Assembly: GCF_007066085.1 (NCBI RefSeq)
Contig: NZ_CP041405.1
Location: 1,860,001 to 1,924,000, forward strand
Direction: 5' to 3'
Length of the DNA: 64,000 nucleotides
DNA from: Paenibacillus thiaminolyticus
GTDB taxonomy: Bacteria > Bacillota > Bacilli > Paenibacillales > Paenibacillaceae
The position numbers and the translations under genes are program-made. A model generated the notes under the pieces. The model searched no databases, had not been told where the DNA came from, and saw nothing but the letters and a program-made list of their open reading frames with translations. Position 1 is the stretch's first letter; every line of letters starts with the position of its first letter. Below, one piece after another: positions 63,388-64,000 of this stretch.

Positions 63388-64000
63388 TTATGATTCGGTA
63401 CTTCCTACCTTGGTATGTTCTTCAAATACCCCGATGCGGCGGAATTTCTCATACCGGTCCTCCCGCAGTTCATCGGCGCTCATCTCCAGCAGTTCTGCCA
63501 GATGGCGGACAAGCGCTTCTCTGACTTCGGCCGAGGCAGCCGGCACATCTTTGTGAGCTCCGCCCTGCGGCTCGGGAATGATCTCCTCGATGATGTCCAT
63601 TTCCTTCAGATCGTCTGCCGTAATCTTCATCGCTTCCGCCGCCTGATCGGCCTTCGATGCATCCTTCCACAAAATGGAGGCCGCACCGTTCGGAGAGATG
63701 GCGGAATAGATCGCATTTTCAAGCATCAGCACGCGGTTGCCCACACCCAATGCCAGCGCTCCGCCGCTGCCCCCTTCGCCGATGACGACGCAAATGACCG
63801 GCACGCGGAGCAGCATCATATCCCGCAGGTTGCGGGCGATCGCTTCGGATTGGCCTCGCTCTTCCGCCGTATTGCCTGGATAGGCACCCTTCGTGTCAAT
63901 GAACGTAATGATCGGTCGGTTGAACTTGTCCGCTTGCTGCATCAGGCGCAGCGCCTTGCGGAAGCCTTCTGGATGGGGGCTGCCGAAGAAGCGCGCAATA
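63388..64000 (-). CDS. accA: acetyl-CoA carboxylase carboxyltransferase alpha subunit (5' end outside window)
   Basis: The C-terminal part (about 204 residues visible). The frame stays open to the right edge ([26 protein letters not shown]). [26 protein letters not shown] and [23 protein letters not shown] are the crotonase-fold carboxyltransferase motifs. It makes malonyl-CoA with AccD. It lies 145 bp upstream of pyk with no pfkA between. Confidence 0.95.
   Translation of the reverse strand, partial: IARFFGSPHPEGFRKALRLMQQADKFNRPIITFIDTKGAYPGNTAEERGQSEAIARNLRDMMLLRVPVICVVIGEGGSGGALALGVGNRVLMLENAIYSAISPNGAASILWKDASKADQAAEAMKITADDLKEMDIIEEIIPEPQGGAHKDVPAASAEVREALVRHLAELLEMSADELREDRYEKFRRIGVFEEHTKVGSTES

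Overview
The window looks like chromosomal DNA of a spore-forming Paenibacillus-like bacterium (Firmicutes, Paenibacillaceae). This is inferred from an alpha/beta-type SASP gene, the sporulation-associated YtaF and YtvI proteins, strong GGAGG ribosome sites, mixed ATG/GTG/TTG starts, mid-range GC in the core, and a gene order that follows the Bacillus nrdR / coaE / ytaF / mutM / polA / phoPR / mdh-icd-citZ / ytvI / fxsA / pyk / accA backbone. Most genes lie on the minus strand. Both ends are cut: an LtaS-type phosphoglycerol transferase on the left and accA on the right.

Layout: 1-9.6 kb holds envelope and housekeeping genes (LtaS-like 3' end, BCCT transporter, small DUF genes, LysM-M14 peptidase, murI, ytxG/ytxH-like pair, SufR-like regulator, YutE-like DUF86 protein, CuA protein, holin-like protein). 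9.7-13.1 kb is a sugar cluster (AraC regulator, BadF-type kinase, GH4 phospho-glucosidase). 13.3-20.2 kb has a small Cys-rich orphan gene, tRNA-Ala(GGC), nrdR, SASP, lytic transglycosylase-coaE, ytaF, mutM and polA. 21.2-25.8 kb is phoU-pstBACS with a PhoP-box promoter. 26-28 kb is an AT-rich insert with an orphan ORF and a PRD/Mga-like regulator. 28.1-38.9 kb holds a soluble CBS-chemoreceptor-like protein, cydAB-cydS, phoP, phoR, fumarase, a YfbR-like nucleotidase and ytvI. 39-44.8 kb has oleate hydratase with a TetR regulator and a Fur-boxed siderophore importer lacking an ATPase. 44.9-50.4 kb carries a small membrane protein, mdh-icd-citZ and a second ytvI paralogue. 50.4-56 kb is a two-component system divergent from a three-gene ABC exporter (LnrJKLMN-like). 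56-60.3 kb is an AT-rich accessory island with ClbS/DfsB-like, GNAT, decayed DJ-1 and cupin genes, and a frameshifted coiled-coil gene. 60.6-64 kb returns to the backbone (fxsA, thioesterase, pyk, accA).

The phosphate theme is the most coherent regulatory story. PhoP-box direct repeats (TTnACA every 11 bp) precede pstS, phoR and the CBS-chemoreceptor gene, and the pstS and chemoreceptor sites share the same spacing. phoR lies upstream of phoP, the reverse of Bacillus, and a decayed copy of the phoP 5' end and leader lies in front of the PRD/Mga-like regulator.

The strongest candidate for something undescribed is a family of intergenic repeat islands at about 6.75-7.33, 20.3-21.2 and 60.3-60.6 kb. 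All three share a core resembling GGGATAnnGAncATAAGG. Each island has a left arm reading leftwards and a right arm reading rightwards, with locus-specific periods (43/50, 45/57 and single/49 bp), and each ends beside the terminator or 3' end of a minus-strand gene.
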